From positions 1 to 64,000 of the forward strand of contig JACPKR010000067.1 in assembly GCA_016186945.1 (NCBI GenBank): DNA of 64,000 bases, read 5' to 3'. The notes below the pieces were generated by a model. The model saw only the letters and a list, made by a program, of their open reading frames with translations. It ran no database searches and was not told the origin of the DNA. This DNA comes from Deltaproteobacteria bacterium (lineage in GTDB: Bacteria > Bdellovibrionota_B > Oligoflexia > Oligoflexales > Bog-1112). The position numbers and the translations under genes were made by a program. Below are positions 1 to 9,667 of this stretch, piece after piece. How positions within the stretch are numbered: the stretch's first letter is position 1; each line of letters begins with the position of its first letter.

Positions 1-92
1 GAGGGAGAGGCTGCGGTTAGATCCCGCGGTCAAGCCGCGGGATGACAGACCCGTAAAAGTTTGTCCCCAAGTTGATTATCTTGAATACTATA
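1..92 (-). repeat. Family A element (MITE-like), truncated by window edge; contains gatcccgcggtcaagccgcgggatgaca hairpin and ends in TTGAATACTATA
   Basis: Near-identical to the distal half of the copy at 52875-53086. Confidence 0.85.
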
Positions 93-117
93 ATCCTTTT
101 AATTTTTGGAGGTTTAA

Positions 118-1320
118 ATGGAACTCGCAGAAGAAGCAAGCTTTGCAGAAGCATCGACAAAGGCTAAACGCGGCCCTAACATTTTCGTGATCGGAATGGC
201 GATGTTCTCCATGTTTTTCGGATCAGGAAACGTTACGTTCCCCGTGGTAATTGGCCAAGTGGCGCAAAACCAGTCTATCTATGCCCTTCTAGGTCTGATG
301 CTCACTGCCGTCCTTGTGCCTTTTGCGGGTCTCGTGACTATGTCGCTTTATGACGGAAATTACTTCAAATTTTTCGAGCGTCTGGGGAAAATGCCAGCCT
401 GGGCCATCATCATAGCGATTATGGGACTGATTGGCCCTCTGGCTATTATTCCACGGTGTATCGTCATTTCCCATTCGAGTATTTCCACCTTCTTTGAGGT
501 CGGAGATCTCTTCACTTTTAGCCTTGTAAGCTGTGTAATCATTTATCTTTTGACGTATCGAAGGAGCCGCATACTCGACATACTAGGTTACTTCCTGACT
601 CCTGTGCTTCTCCTTTCACTTTTCTCGATTATTTATATGGGCCTGATCGACCCACAACAATTGAGCGTAAACGAGGCTTCCGGTTCATCGCTGTTCCTTT
701 ATGGCCTTCTGGAAGGCTATAACACGCTCGATCTTTTCGGGTCCTTCATGTTTTCGGGTGTGGTCATGATGGGGATCAGAAACGCCCTCGGTGAGTCCTA
801 CTACTCTGACACAAAAAAACTACTTTCTGTGAATTTCAAGTCAAGTTTTGTAGGTATTTTCCTACTTGCGGCCATTTACGCAGGTATGTGCTTTGTAGCA
901 GCCTTTCACGGGCAGGAGATGGGAGATGTTTCGGCCGACAAACTTCTAAGTTTGCTGACCCTTAAGCTCATGGGACCAAGTGCAGGGATTGTTGTCAGTG
1001 TCGCGGTTTCCTTTGCTTGCCTGACCACTGCACTTTCCCTTGCTCTGATCTTCGCGGAATTTTTGTCAGAGCGTGTTTTAAGAAAGAAGATAAGCTACCG
1101 AGCTGCGTTGATGGCGACACTTGCCATCTCGCTCCCGATTTCGACCTTACAGTTTACGGGGATTCAAAGCTTTCTTGTCCCCATCATGAAGGTGGTCTTA
1201 CCGGCTCTGGTCGTCTTGACCGTGCTTAACTTTGGGCACAAAGTTTGGGGATGGACAACAGTTAAGGCTCCGGTCTTGATCGTGTTCCTCGGGTCACTTG
1301 CCTACTATTTGTTTGTGTAA
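118..1320 (+). CDS. brnQ: Branched-chain amino acid transport system II carrier protein (LIVCS family)
   Basis: 400 aa, about 12 TM segments, N-terminal MFSMFFGSGNVTFPVVIG and other BrnQ-like motifs; RBS ggagg upstream. Confidence 0.85.
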   Translation: MELAEEASFAEASTKAKRGPNIFVIGMAMFSMFFGSGNVTFPVVIGQVAQNQSIYALLGLMLTAVLVPFAGLVTMSLYDGNYFKFFERLGKMPAWAIIIAIMGLIGPLAIIPRCIVISHSSISTFFEVGDLFTFSLVSCVIIYLLTYRRSRILDILGYFLTPVLLLSLFSIIYMGLIDPQQLSVNEASGSSLFLYGLLEGYNTLDLFGSFMFSGVVMMGIRNALGESYYSDTKKLLSVNFKSSFVGIFLLAAIYAGMCFVAAFHGQEMGDVSADKLLSLLTLKLMGPSAGIVVSVAVSFACLTTALSLALIFAEFLSERVLRKKISYRAALMATLAISLPISTLQFTGIQSFLVPIMKVVLPALVVLTVLNFGHKVWGWTTVKAPVLIVFLGSLAYYLFV

Positions 1321-1562
1321 ATATTCTCTTTGGTATCGACAGGTTCTTCGCCAGTTTGGATGACAAAATGGGTTCCGAAGAACTTGTTGATATAGGGAAG
1401 AGTGTCCTGAAAATTCTTACTGACCCCCTTAAGGTTGACGACATCCCACTGAAGATCCTTGTGGTCTTCAAGGTCGCTAGGCTCCGTGTAAAGGAGGACA
1501 GAAGTCTCTCCAATCTTTCCGACCTTGTACCAACGGGAGCCACTATCGAAGATTCTTGTCAT
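1305..1562 (-). CDS. Hypothetical small protein; longest ORF (to 1628) begins inside the family A element
   Basis: ORF; first 22 aa of the longest ORF (MTRDDRPVKVFPKIDYLEYYRN) are element-derived, next Met at 1562. Confidence 0.4.
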   Translation of the reverse strand: MTRIFDSGSRWYKVGKIGETSVLLYTEPSDLEDHKDLQWDVVNLKGVSKNFQDTLPYINKFFGTHFVIQTGEEPVDTKENIYTNK

Positions 1563-1567
1563 GTTTC

Positions 1568-1769
1568 TATAGTATTCAAGATAATCAATTTTGGGAAAAA
1601 CTTTTACGGGTCTGTCATCCCGTGTCATCCCGCGGCTTGACCGCGGGATCTAACCGCAGCCTCTCCCTCGAAAAAGTTGGATCCCGCGGTCGAGCCGCGG
1701 GATGACACTGGAGGGGAACTTTTTTTCAAAAAAGGTACTCTCCACAAATTCTTTTTCTCAAATACTATA
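1568..1769 (-). repeat. Family A element, 202 bp, full-length with two CCCGCGG...CCGCGGG hairpins
   Basis: tatagtattcaagataatcaattttggg ... ctccacaaattctttttctcaaatactata; terminal inverted repeats TATAGTATT/AATACTATA. Confidence 0.9.
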
Positions 1770-1774
1770 TCTTA

Positions 1775-1972
1775 TCACTTTTGACAGCGATGAAAACGAT
1801 CCTTGACCCTGCCGCAGTCCGGGCAGACATCGATGACGTCTTCGTCCATCCTTTTACGAAGGCGTGCAGATGGGTTCTTACCCGAAATTCCTAGCACGCG
1901 CCGTACCAGTTTGACAGTAAGGTAGGCGATGAATAGGATGACGAGGATTCTTAATATGATGCGAATGAGCAT
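1775..1972 (-). CDS. Small membrane protein with C-terminal CPDCGRVKDRFHRC zinc-ribbon-like motif
   Basis: 65 aa, one TM helix, CxxC...HxC. Confidence 0.55.
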   Translation of the reverse strand: MLIRIILRILVILFIAYLTVKLVRRVLGISGKNPSARLRKRMDEDVIDVCPDCGRVKDRFHRCQK

Positions 1973-1981
1973 AGTTTCCTT

Positions 1982-2689
1982 TCAAATACTTCCCCCCACC
2001 GTCTCCCTCTCTTTGCGCAACATTGACGTCAGTAGAGCAAGGGCAATGAGTAAGACCAGACCAGTCATCCAGCCTAACATTTTAAGCAATTCTCTTGGGG
2101 AAGAAGGTATACCGAGAATATTGACTTGAACAGTTTGGCCTTTCTTAATGCCTTCACCTTTTATCCCCGCGTAACGACCACCTGCCAACATAGGTGGCAG
2201 TCCGCTTTCAAACCCTGTCGCACGAAACGCCAGGAGATCGACCTGAGTTGTTGCAATAAAAAGCTGAGCCATATCATAGGAAGGAACGAGCGTCAGTGAC
2301 GCTTCGCCTTTTCCCTTTGTAGGGACTTTGAAGTTTATACCTAAGAGAGTCAGGCCGGAGGGAAAGTTTTTCCGCACTCCAAGTCTGCCGTCCGGAAACA
2401 GTTGAAGCTCTTCATTTTGCAACCCTTCTCCGGCCTGAAAATCAACCGTTTCCTGTGGGAGGCGCACAGCCAGATCGAACGAAGCCTCCCCGCCCGTCTG
2501 ATTAGAAACCGCAAAGTAGTAGGATCCCCATATGTTCTCTATGTCAGCTTGCAAGATGATAATGTGACTCCCTGCAAGCTTTATGGTGCCTTGTTCTAGG
2601 GCTGAAATCTGTCGCTCGGCCATCATCTGCGGGTAGGCGTGTAGCTTGGCGCTTAGGAATAACTGTAGCAGGATCCAAAACAATTTCAT
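1982..2689 (-). CDS. Hypothetical secreted/membrane-anchored protein downstream of ccm genes
   Basis: 235 aa, signal peptide and C-terminal TM helix; co-directional with ccmFH. Confidence 0.7.
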   Translation of the reverse strand: MKLFWILLQLFLSAKLHAYPQMMAERQISALEQGTIKLAGSHIIILQADIENIWGSYYFAVSNQTGGEASFDLAVRLPQETVDFQAGEGLQNEELQLFPDGRLGVRKNFPSGLTLLGINFKVPTKGKGEASLTLVPSYDMAQLFIATTQVDLLAFRATGFESGLPPMLAGGRYAGIKGEGIKKGQTVQVNILGIPSSPRELLKMLGWMTGLVLLIALALLTSMLRKERETVGGSI

Positions 2690-2691
2690 TT

Positions 2692-2979
2692 CTAGGCTCC
2701 CTTTTCCCTCACTCCGTCCATCTGTCTAGCGATATCGGCATAGCGATTGAATAGGAAGTTTTGACGCTGTAACCACACTCTTTCCGATATTTCTCTTTTT
2801 TTCGCTCGAGCCTCCTCAAGAAGATATTCTCTAAGAATCGACGTCTTCACCACCTTCAATTTGGCAAGGTCTCGTATCGTCGATGTAAAAGAAAGGATGC
2901 CACCCGATCCTAGGAAAAAAGGAGAAATCAAGACGGCAAGCAGCATGAGAGATGTCAATATGCAAAGAAGAACGATCAT
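2692..2979 (-). CDS. Hypothetical membrane protein in ccm cluster
   Basis: Internal Met gives a 4 bp ATGA-type overlap with the ccmH stop; TM helices. Confidence 0.6.
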   Translation of the reverse strand: MIVLLCILTSLMLLAVLISPFFLGSGGILSFTSTIRDLAKLKVVKTSILREYLLEEARAKKREISERVWLQRQNFLFNRYADIARQMDGVREKGA

Positions 2980-3464
2980 CTTGCCTTCCGTAGGGAATTC
3001 AATTCGGCTTCCCATTCCTTTCTAATGTCATCTGTAAGACGAACCCCCTGCCCTAGGTTTGTGCTTTGCCTTCGCAAGGCCCCCCTCCCCAGAAGAAACA
3101 GTCCGAGCACGGCAATCCCCAAAGGGAAAAGCCACGCGATCCAGTGAAAGCCTTCGACCGGGGGTGTCCTCAGAATCCACAGTCCATAGCGATCTTTGAA
3201 GAAGGTCATGATTTCATCTTGAGATTTGCCTTCGCGGATTTGTTCAATGACCGCGGATTTAATCTGCTGGGAGAATGGTGTTTCCGACTGCAACACACTC
3301 AAGCCCGTGCATGTCGGACAACGCAATTCATTCGTAAGGTCTTTAAAAAGAGTTTTCTCTTCCTGCGTCAATGTCTCAACACTGTGACTAATTTCCAAAG
3401 GACTTTGCCCCCGAGATGGCAGGCTGGAGACCACTAAGAAAGGAACCAAGAAGAATCGCCTCAT
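2976..3464 (-). CDS. ccmH: Cytochrome c-type biogenesis protein CcmH/CycL
   Basis: LTNELRCPTCTGLSVLQSETPFSQQIK motif. Confidence 0.9.
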   Translation of the reverse strand: MRRFFLVPFLVVSSLPSRGQSPLEISHSVETLTQEEKTLFKDLTNELRCPTCTGLSVLQSETPFSQQIKSAVIEQIREGKSQDEIMTFFKDRYGLWILRTPPVEGFHWIAWLFPLGIAVLGLFLLGRGALRRQSTNLGQGVRLTDDIRKEWEAELNSLRKAR

Positions 3465-5431
3465 GCTGGTATGCCCTCCTCACGTTTCCAGGAGGTCCTC
3501 CCTCCGTAAATGACGTGACCCAGCAGTGACAGAATCCCACCGAATACCATGAGAAAAACACTTATCCATACAAACTTGACCGTTGGGTTGATGTGAATTT
3601 GAAAGGTCGCCTCATCCCCGGTCTGGGCAAAATCAGAGAGCACGATATAAATGTCTTCCCAAAATCCATCGCGCAGACCGACTTCATGAAGCATCTCCGG
3701 TTTCGTCGGATATTTCGCTCGCGCGGGGCTGATGACTCCCATGGGAACTCCATTTTTTGCGAGGTGCAACGGTGCGTTGTAAAGTTCAGCGTTCTCCTGC
3801 TGCTCAATAGCGATTCCAGGAAAGGTGAAGACCCACCCCTGAAACTGCGTCTGTTCCCCGCTTTTCAAAGTGACGAGCGTGTCGACACCTCGGTAATTTC
3901 CCAAAAACCCCAAGATCGCTACGAATACCCCCATGTGCGCAAAGAAGGACCCCCAATAAGGGAGCTGCTTGAGAACTGAAGTTCGCACCGCACGTGCTTT
4001 CACCCAAGCCTGGTAAGCTAAACATAGCCCCCCCCAGAAACAGAGAAAAATACCAACAAGCTGCAGGGCAAACGCATAGCCAGACGAACGAAAAACATCT
4101 GCCAAAAACGAAAATACAAAGGTTAAAAGTAATGCGCCAAGGGATGCAATGAACTGTAGCTTTTTACCACCTAACATTTTATCCGACTGGTAACGAAGAA
4201 GGTTTCCTACAGTAATAGCAGCGATGGAGCTAAAACCGATGTAAGGCGCGAAGGTGTTAAAATAGGGTGCCTGAACGTTGAAACGCTGCCCTGTCACCAG
4301 CTCCGACAGAATGGGATATAGGGTGCCGACCACAATAATGACACCGAAAGTTCCCAGAATGAACTGAGTCAAAAGAAGGGCTGACTCTCGGGAAATGCCC
4401 CAAGCTTTCTTTACCCTGTGAGGAAGGATCAAAGGCGCCCTAAATCCGTAAAGAAAAATCGCAAACAACACCATCGCTCCTAAGAACCCGAGATACGCTG
4501 GCCCAATAGGCGACTGCGCAAAGGAATGTACGGAACTGATGATGCCTGATCGAGTGATAAAGGTGCCAAAAAACCCGAAAAAGAAAGCCAGGAAAGAAAG
4601 GACAAGACTCAGGCGTTTCAATTGCCCTAACTTGTCCTGCACCAGTAGGGAATGAAGCAGGGCAGTAAGGAAAATCCAAGGCATAAAGCTCGAGTTTTCC
4701 ACCGGGTCCCAGGCCCAATAACCGGCCCACCCCAACTCTACGTAGGCCCAACGTCCGCCGAGAAAAACACCAACCGTGAGAAATGACCAGGCAAGAAGTG
4801 CCCAGTTCCTAACTGTTCGTAACCAGGCGCCTGTAATGTCGCCATAAGCAAGTGCAGCGACGGAATAGGCGAAAGGAATCGCACTCAGCGTGTACCCACA
4901 AAAAAGCGAAGGAGGATGGAAAACCATGTAAGGATTCTGTAGCAGTGCGTTCATCCCCAACCCATCCTGAGGCGCCGGAAACTGCACAAGGAACGGGTCG
5001 CAATATGTCAGGGCAAGGTAGTACATCCACGCGAGAACGCTGTGCAAGGTCGCACTTACGTACGGCATGAAATGCTCGTTGTCCCTAATGAAACTTAAGT
5101 GCGCAATCAAGGAAAATAGAGTTAGAAGCAAAGTCCATAGAAAATGGGAACCTTCCAAGGCAGACCAGAAAGCCGAAAGCGTATAACGCAGCGGCAGATC
5201 GTTACTCGAATTGCGAAATACGTAGGCAAGGGAATAGTCTCGGTTGAAAAAGAACGCCCACAAGAGAAGCGCAGCACCCAGCGTTAAAAAGAAGCCAGAC
5301 ACCGCCGCAACTACGGAAGCACGAAAAAGGCGGCGATGACGAAGGGAAGCCGCTAGCAGGCTTGTGACCACGCCGTATAAACTGCAGAGAAAGGCAAGTA
5401 AGAGTAGATAATAACCATAATCCGCTAGCAT
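3461..5431 (-). CDS. ccmF: Cytochrome c-type biogenesis heme lyase CcmF
   Basis: 656 aa, WGGRWAYVELGWAGYWAWDPVENSSFMPW tryptophan-rich heme-binding motif. Confidence 0.93.
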   Translation of the reverse strand: MLADYGYYLLLLAFLCSLYGVVTSLLAASLRHRRLFRASVVAAVSGFFLTLGAALLLWAFFFNRDYSLAYVFRNSSNDLPLRYTLSAFWSALEGSHFLWTLLLTLFSLIAHLSFIRDNEHFMPYVSATLHSVLAWMYYLALTYCDPFLVQFPAPQDGLGMNALLQNPYMVFHPPSLFCGYTLSAIPFAYSVAALAYGDITGAWLRTVRNWALLAWSFLTVGVFLGGRWAYVELGWAGYWAWDPVENSSFMPWIFLTALLHSLLVQDKLGQLKRLSLVLSFLAFFFGFFGTFITRSGIISSVHSFAQSPIGPAYLGFLGAMVLFAIFLYGFRAPLILPHRVKKAWGISRESALLLTQFILGTFGVIIVVGTLYPILSELVTGQRFNVQAPYFNTFAPYIGFSSIAAITVGNLLRYQSDKMLGGKKLQFIASLGALLLTFVFSFLADVFRSSGYAFALQLVGIFLCFWGGLCLAYQAWVKARAVRTSVLKQLPYWGSFFAHMGVFVAILGFLGNYRGVDTLVTLKSGEQTQFQGWVFTFPGIAIEQQENAELYNAPLHLAKNGVPMGVISPARAKYPTKPEMLHEVGLRDGFWEDIYIVLSDFAQTGDEATFQIHINPTVKFVWISVFLMVFGGILSLLGHVIYGGRTSWKREEGIPA

Positions 5432-5470
5432 GGGGGCTGGGACCTTTGCTAAGTTGCTGGAAAGTTAGCA

Positions 5471-5532
5471 GCAAGGAAAAGGGGTTTGGAGGAAACCAGC
5501 TGCGCAGTTTTCCCTCAAATCACCTCCTTGCC
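5471..5532. repeat. Family B element, variant core (ggaaaccagctgcgcagttttccc)
   Basis: Similar to other family B copies; shares core variant with 19533-19594. Confidence 0.75.
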
Positions 5533-5569
5533 TGATCAAAGACATTAACATTAAGAGACCAATAGACAA

Positions 5570-6925
5570 GTGACAAGGGCAAATCCTCATCAGAAAGTCT
5601 ACATCAAGACACTTGGATGCAAAGTAAATTCCTTTGATTCCCAAGTTTTGGAACATCGTTTCAGGTCACAGGGATACTCAATAAGTACCAACGCTGCGGA
5701 CGCGGATATCCAGGTAATCAACAGTTGTAGTGTGACCGCGGCCGCTGAACGAGAAACCCGGTATTTGCTGAGACATTTCCGGCGGGAAAATCCCCAGGGA
5801 AAACGTATCGTCACGGGATGCTATGCTCAGATTGACTCAGCTGGTCTAGCAAAGTTGGAGGACGTCGACTTTGTCATCCCCAATGAATCCAAGACCGATT
5901 TGGTGGCTATTTTGGGGGACAAACTATCTGCGTCGGATCCTTCCAAACTGCCTGAAAACACGCGCCCCGTTGAGGGGAACCGACAATCACAGTTCAAAAC
6001 AGGCATCACCCTTTTCGATCATGCCTTATCGGACCGCACCCGAGCATTCCTCAAAGTCCAGGACGGATGCAATGGCTTTTGCGCATACTGTCAGATTCCC
6101 TACGCACGGGGTGCCAGTGTGAGCGTACCTGAAAAAGATGTGCTGGAGAAAGTTCATCACTTATTAAACGAGGGAGTTCCAGAAATCGTCGTAACCGGAA
6201 TTCATGTGGGAGACTACGGTCGGGACTTTGAGAATGTGGAAGAAGAACCTTTTGTAACGCTCATCGAAAAAATACTTGCAGAGGGCAAATTGAAGCGTCT
6301 CCGCATTTCCTCGCTTGAGCCTTCCGAAGTCAGCGTTTCACTTCTCCGCTTGTTGAAAAAGCATGAAGACCGTGTGTGCGATCACTTCCACCTCCCGCTC
6401 CAATCCGGAGACAACCGTATTCTGCGCCTGATGAGAAGGACTTACACCCGAGAGGAATACCTAGGAAAGGTGAACGTCATTCGAGAGTTTTTCCCCCATG
6501 CTCATATAAGTGCCGATGTCATAGTCGGGTTTCCACAGGAAGGAGATGAAGAGTTTCAAGAAACGGTCTCTTTCATTAACGAATTACGCCTGGGTTCACT
6601 TCATGTCTTCCCGTACTCCAAACGGCCCAACACATTAGCACAAAAACTTCCCGGCCATGTCCCTGTTGAGGCAATCAAGGAACGCGCCAAAGTCCTACGT
6701 CAACTCTCAGGCGAACTTTACTACCGATTTTCTTCCCAGTTTGTGGGCGAGAGACTGTCCATCCTGTGGGAACAGCAAAGAGACAAGGAAGGACGCTTAT
6801 TAGGTAAAAGCCGCAATTACCTTTCTATCTGTGCCCCAAGGGGGAAGAAGGAACCTACACCGGGAACAATAAGCTTAGGGCGGATGAAAGGGTTTGTGGA
6901 TGGGAAGACTCTTCTTGCGATATAA
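5570..6925 (+). CDS. mtaB: tRNA t6A37 methylthiotransferase MtaB (radical SAM, MiaB-like)
   Basis: KVYIKTLGCKVNSFDSQ; radical SAM CxxxCxxC (NGFCAYCQIPYARG); GTG start. Confidence 0.88.
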   Translation: MTRANPHQKVYIKTLGCKVNSFDSQVLEHRFRSQGYSISTNAADADIQVINSCSVTAAAERETRYLLRHFRRENPQGKRIVTGCYAQIDSAGLAKLEDVDFVIPNESKTDLVAILGDKLSASDPSKLPENTRPVEGNRQSQFKTGITLFDHALSDRTRAFLKVQDGCNGFCAYCQIPYARGASVSVPEKDVLEKVHHLLNEGVPEIVVTGIHVGDYGRDFENVEEEPFVTLIEKILAEGKLKRLRISSLEPSEVSVSLLRLLKKHEDRVCDHFHLPLQSGDNRILRLMRRTYTREEYLGKVNVIREFFPHAHISADVIVGFPQEGDEEFQETVSFINELRLGSLHVFPYSKRPNTLAQKLPGHVPVEAIKERAKVLRQLSGELYYRFSSQFVGERLSILWEQQRDKEGRLLGKSRNYLSICAPRGKKEPTPGTISLGRMKGFVDGKTLLAI

Positions 6926-7060
6926 GTAACGCGTAAGCCACTTGGGGCAAAAAGGGAGAGGGGGGTTTGGGGGGGCGAGTGAAGCGTCGCCTCCCCCGGA
7001 ATTCATGGAGGAACCAGCTGCGCAGTTTCCTCCAAACCACCTCCTTGCCTCAAGTGGCTA
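6926..7060 (+). repeat. Family B element, full-length
   Basis: gtaacgcgtaagccacttggggcaa ... ttgcctcaagtggcta inverted termini with ggaggaaccagctgcgcagtttcctcc core. Confidence 0.9.
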
Positions 7061-7594
7061 TGGATTTCTACGATCTCGTATTTTCTTTTCAACCTCCGCG
7101 GCGACAGTCTCACCTATTTGCTCAACAAGCTCTTGCTCAATCACAAGCTCTTCCATGTTATAAACGGAGCGGAGGTTAGGCCGTACATTCCCCGCAAAGG
7201 CCACTTCGGAACTTTCATCGAGGCCACGAACACCCATCACGGTTGATCGCGCACGAATATTAGCTGGGTCATCTTCTTCTCTTTTCTGTTTGACTGCGTT
7301 TCGTAAGGCCTGGGCCAATGTCGTATCCTCTTCTCCACTTGCTTTTGCTTGCACATGCAGAAAGAGGACGTAGCCGCTTTTCCCGTTCGCTAAATTGACT
7401 TTCCAATATAGACCTTCCCTATCTCCAGCATCGAGGGTCTGTCCTTTTTTCAGCTTTTCGATAACTGCCGATTTTTTAGTTGCCTCTGCGTACACTTCCG
7501 TATCTTTTTTCGCCTCCACGCTTTTGCCATAACTTGCACTGCCTAAAAAAAGCAGGGCGAACGCAAAAGGGATCGCGCTTTTTATCATCGTCAT
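7058..7594 (-). CDS. SH3-domain (bacterial SH3-like) secreted protein
   Basis: Signal peptide MIKSAIPFAFALLFLGSASYG; VYAEATKKSAVIEKLKKGQTLDAGDREGLYWKVNLANGKSGYV. Confidence 0.7.
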   Translation of the reverse strand: MTMIKSAIPFAFALLFLGSASYGKSVEAKKDTEVYAEATKKSAVIEKLKKGQTLDAGDREGLYWKVNLANGKSGYVLFLHVQAKASGEEDTTLAQALRNAVKQKREEDDPANIRARSTVMGVRGLDESSEVAFAGNVRPNLRSVYNMEELVIEQELVEQIGETVAAEVEKKIRDRRNP

Positions 7595-7728
7595 AACTTG
7601 GCTCCTTTGCTGATTCCCAGAGATCCTTCCGCCTGTTACAATGACTCGGCATTTTGTGTCTTGATCTTGAATCAGCGGGCTTTTTGCCGTAATCATTTCA
7701 AGTTACGAATCTTTTGGGGAGGGGTTTT

Positions 7729-8772
7729 TTGCAGCACGAATGGATGATATACGGAGCGACAGCCTTTTCAGGAAAGAAACTTCTTACCGAAGCCTTACGC
7801 TTGGGGCAACGCCCGATTCTGGCATCTGGGCAGGGGCAGGAGCTATGCGACTTAGCCATGCAAACCCAGCTGCCGTGTAGAATTCTCCCGTTAACAGAGC
7901 CAGATACGGTACTTCGATATTTACGCGATATTAAGGTGGTCGTTCTGTGCGAGGATTTGGAGAAGGCGGAACATATTCAGCTGTTGAAAGCTTGTCTTAA
8001 ATTGCAGGTTCACTACTTTGACACGACAAACGATCTTTTTTCCTTCGAAAGGGTCCAAAGTTTTGCTGAAAAGTTCCAGATTGCTGGACTGTCATTGCTT
8101 CCAGGCTTACACCCGACTGTGATTTTGAGTGACTTCGTTGCAGCGACATTGAAGTCCCAACTTAAGGACGCCAATACCCTGCAGCTTGCTTGCTCGGAGT
8201 CCTTCACGTCGGTATCGTCGCTCATTGGAAGTCTCCTTTCAGGCGGACGAGTTCTGCAGGGGGGCAAATTGAAGAGACCTCTGCGTGCTGCCGATTCGGT
8301 TCTCATCCCTTTTAATGGAGGTCAGTCGCTAACGGTATCCGTACCGCAGGCCGATTTGCTCTCCGCATGGGTGTCTACGAGGATCCCCAACGTTACCGTG
8401 TACCGAAAAAGTGGGACGAAGGAGCTTCGTTTTTTGAAGATTTTCCGCTTTTTCAGATGGATCTTGCATTTTCCCATCGTGAAACGATGGCTTAAGAAGC
8501 AAGAAAATTTCATTCTTCGCCATTTTTCAATCAAACCATTCTACCCGGAACGTTATTCCGTTTGGGGACGTGCTTCGAATTACAAAGGCCGATCCACAAC
8601 GATTCGCTTGGAGGTAGTCACGGATTTTGACGTCACGCTAGATGTTACCTTTCGGCTCTTAAACGTACTTTTCGCTGGCGAGTTGGTCAGTGGACTTCTC
8701 ACACCTTCGCAAGTTTTTGGTTCGGACTACTGGCTTGAATCTCAGAACCTTGCTATCGAGCGCCTACCATGA
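7729..8772 (+). CDS. Saccharopine dehydrogenase-like NAD(P)-binding oxidoreductase
   Basis: Rossmann-like MIYGATAFSGKKLLTEAL start; likely TTG start at 7729 with RBS ggggagggg, or ATG at 7744. Confidence 0.6.
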   Translation: MQHEWMIYGATAFSGKKLLTEALRLGQRPILASGQGQELCDLAMQTQLPCRILPLTEPDTVLRYLRDIKVVVLCEDLEKAEHIQLLKACLKLQVHYFDTTNDLFSFERVQSFAEKFQIAGLSLLPGLHPTVILSDFVAATLKSQLKDANTLQLACSESFTSVSSLIGSLLSGGRVLQGGKLKRPLRAADSVLIPFNGGQSLTVSVPQADLLSAWVSTRIPNVTVYRKSGTKELRFLKIFRFFRWILHFPIVKRWLKKQENFILRHFSIKPFYPERYSVWGRASNYKGRSTTIRLEVVTDFDVTLDVTFRLLNVLFAGELVSGLLTPSQVFGSDYWLESQNLAIERLP

Positions 8773-9467
8773 GACCTGCAGAACAAGAAACAACGATCGC
8801 AGATATGTTCGACCGTATAGCCGGACGTTACGATACCCTTAATGCGCTCCTGAGTTTACGACAGGATGCCCGCTGGCGGAACGTGCTCGTTAGCTGGCTT
8901 CCTAAAAGGCAAAACGGCTCGGTTCTCGACGTTGCTTGTGGAACCGGTGACATTTTGACGACCATAACAAGAAGGCGTCCTGACTATAGATCTCTTGTAG
9001 GGGTCGACATTTCGGAAAACATGCTTACTCTAGCCAGGAAGAAGCTGGGAGACTCTGCCAAGCTTCAAAAAATGAGCGCCGAGGAGCTGAGCTTGCCTGA
9101 GGAAAGTTTCGATGCCGTCAGTATCGGGTTTGGATTGCGCAACGTAGTGAATAAAGAGAAAGCTTTGTCGGAATTTTTCCGAGTTTTGAAACCAGGGGGT
9201 GTTCTTTTAATCCTGGAATTCTTCCCGATGGACTCGGGAATCCTGAATCGTCTCTTTCAGTTTTACTTCCAGCAGATTCTTCCTCTCATAGGCGGCCTAC
9301 TGAGCGATCGAATGGCTTACCGCTACCTCCCCCGAAGTGTCGGGACCTTCTACACCCCCTTGGCACTGGCGGGTCGTCTGCGCACTACCGGCTTTCAGAT
9401 GGGGCGTCAACGCTCGTTTCTCTTCGGCTCTTGTCGTTTAGTTGAGGCGAGAAAATATAGTATTTGA
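8769..9467 (+). CDS. ubiE: Demethylmenaquinone/ubiquinone methyltransferase UbiE/MenG
   Basis: MFDRIAGRYDTLNALLSLRQDARWR; VLDVACGTGD; 4 bp overlap with upstream gene; stop lies in family A TIR. Confidence 0.88.
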   Translation: MRPAEQETTIADMFDRIAGRYDTLNALLSLRQDARWRNVLVSWLPKRQNGSVLDVACGTGDILTTITRRRPDYRSLVGVDISENMLTLARKKLGDSAKLQKMSAEELSLPEESFDAVSIGFGLRNVVNKEKALSEFFRVLKPGGVLLILEFFPMDSGILNRLFQFYFQQILPLIGGLLSDRMAYRYLPRSVGTFYTPLALAGRLRTTGFQMGRQRSFLFGSCRLVEARKYSI

Positions 9468-9622
9468 GAAAACGAATTTGTGGAGAGGACCTTTTTTGAA
9501 AAAAAGTTCCCCTCCACGCCTCCCCCCAAAAAACTTTAGATATTAAAGTTTTTGAAAAGGGGCTTGGGGAAATAACTTTTTTCAAAAAGTTTTTCCCAAA
9601 ATTGATTATCTTGAATACTATA
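9456..9622 (+). repeat. Family A element, 167 bp, interior variant without the CCCGCGG hairpin
   Basis: tatagtatttgag...cttgaatactata; interior near-identical in reverse complement to the aroA insertion. Confidence 0.9.
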
Positions 9623-9667
9623 GCTTGGGATTGGCGAAAGTATCTCTCTCATGGAAAGGACAGTATT

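Noticed and set aside
93-117. Family A end providing a TATAAT -10 box for brnQ (ctataatcc)
   Set aside because: No -35 element at suitable spacing; only a testable possibility mentioned under leader finding.
289-542. Antisense small ORFs inside brnQ and many other genes in the ORF track
   Set aside because: Shadow ORFs on the opposite strand of well-supported genes; no RBS or homology signals.
6855-7040. Recurrent short ORFs such as MVWRKLRSWFLHEFRGRRRFTRPPKPPSPFLPQVAYALL (also 18329-18523, 20864-21364, 62535 start)
   Set aside because: Translations of family B elements in their longest frame, not genes; the LGFP-papain start was moved to 62604 for this reason.
9385-9585. 66 aa ORF (MKKVISPSPFSKTLISKVFWGEAWRGTFF...) as an independent gene
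   Set aside because: Lies within family A element and antisense to ubiE; useful only as a reading-frame comparison with the aroA insert.
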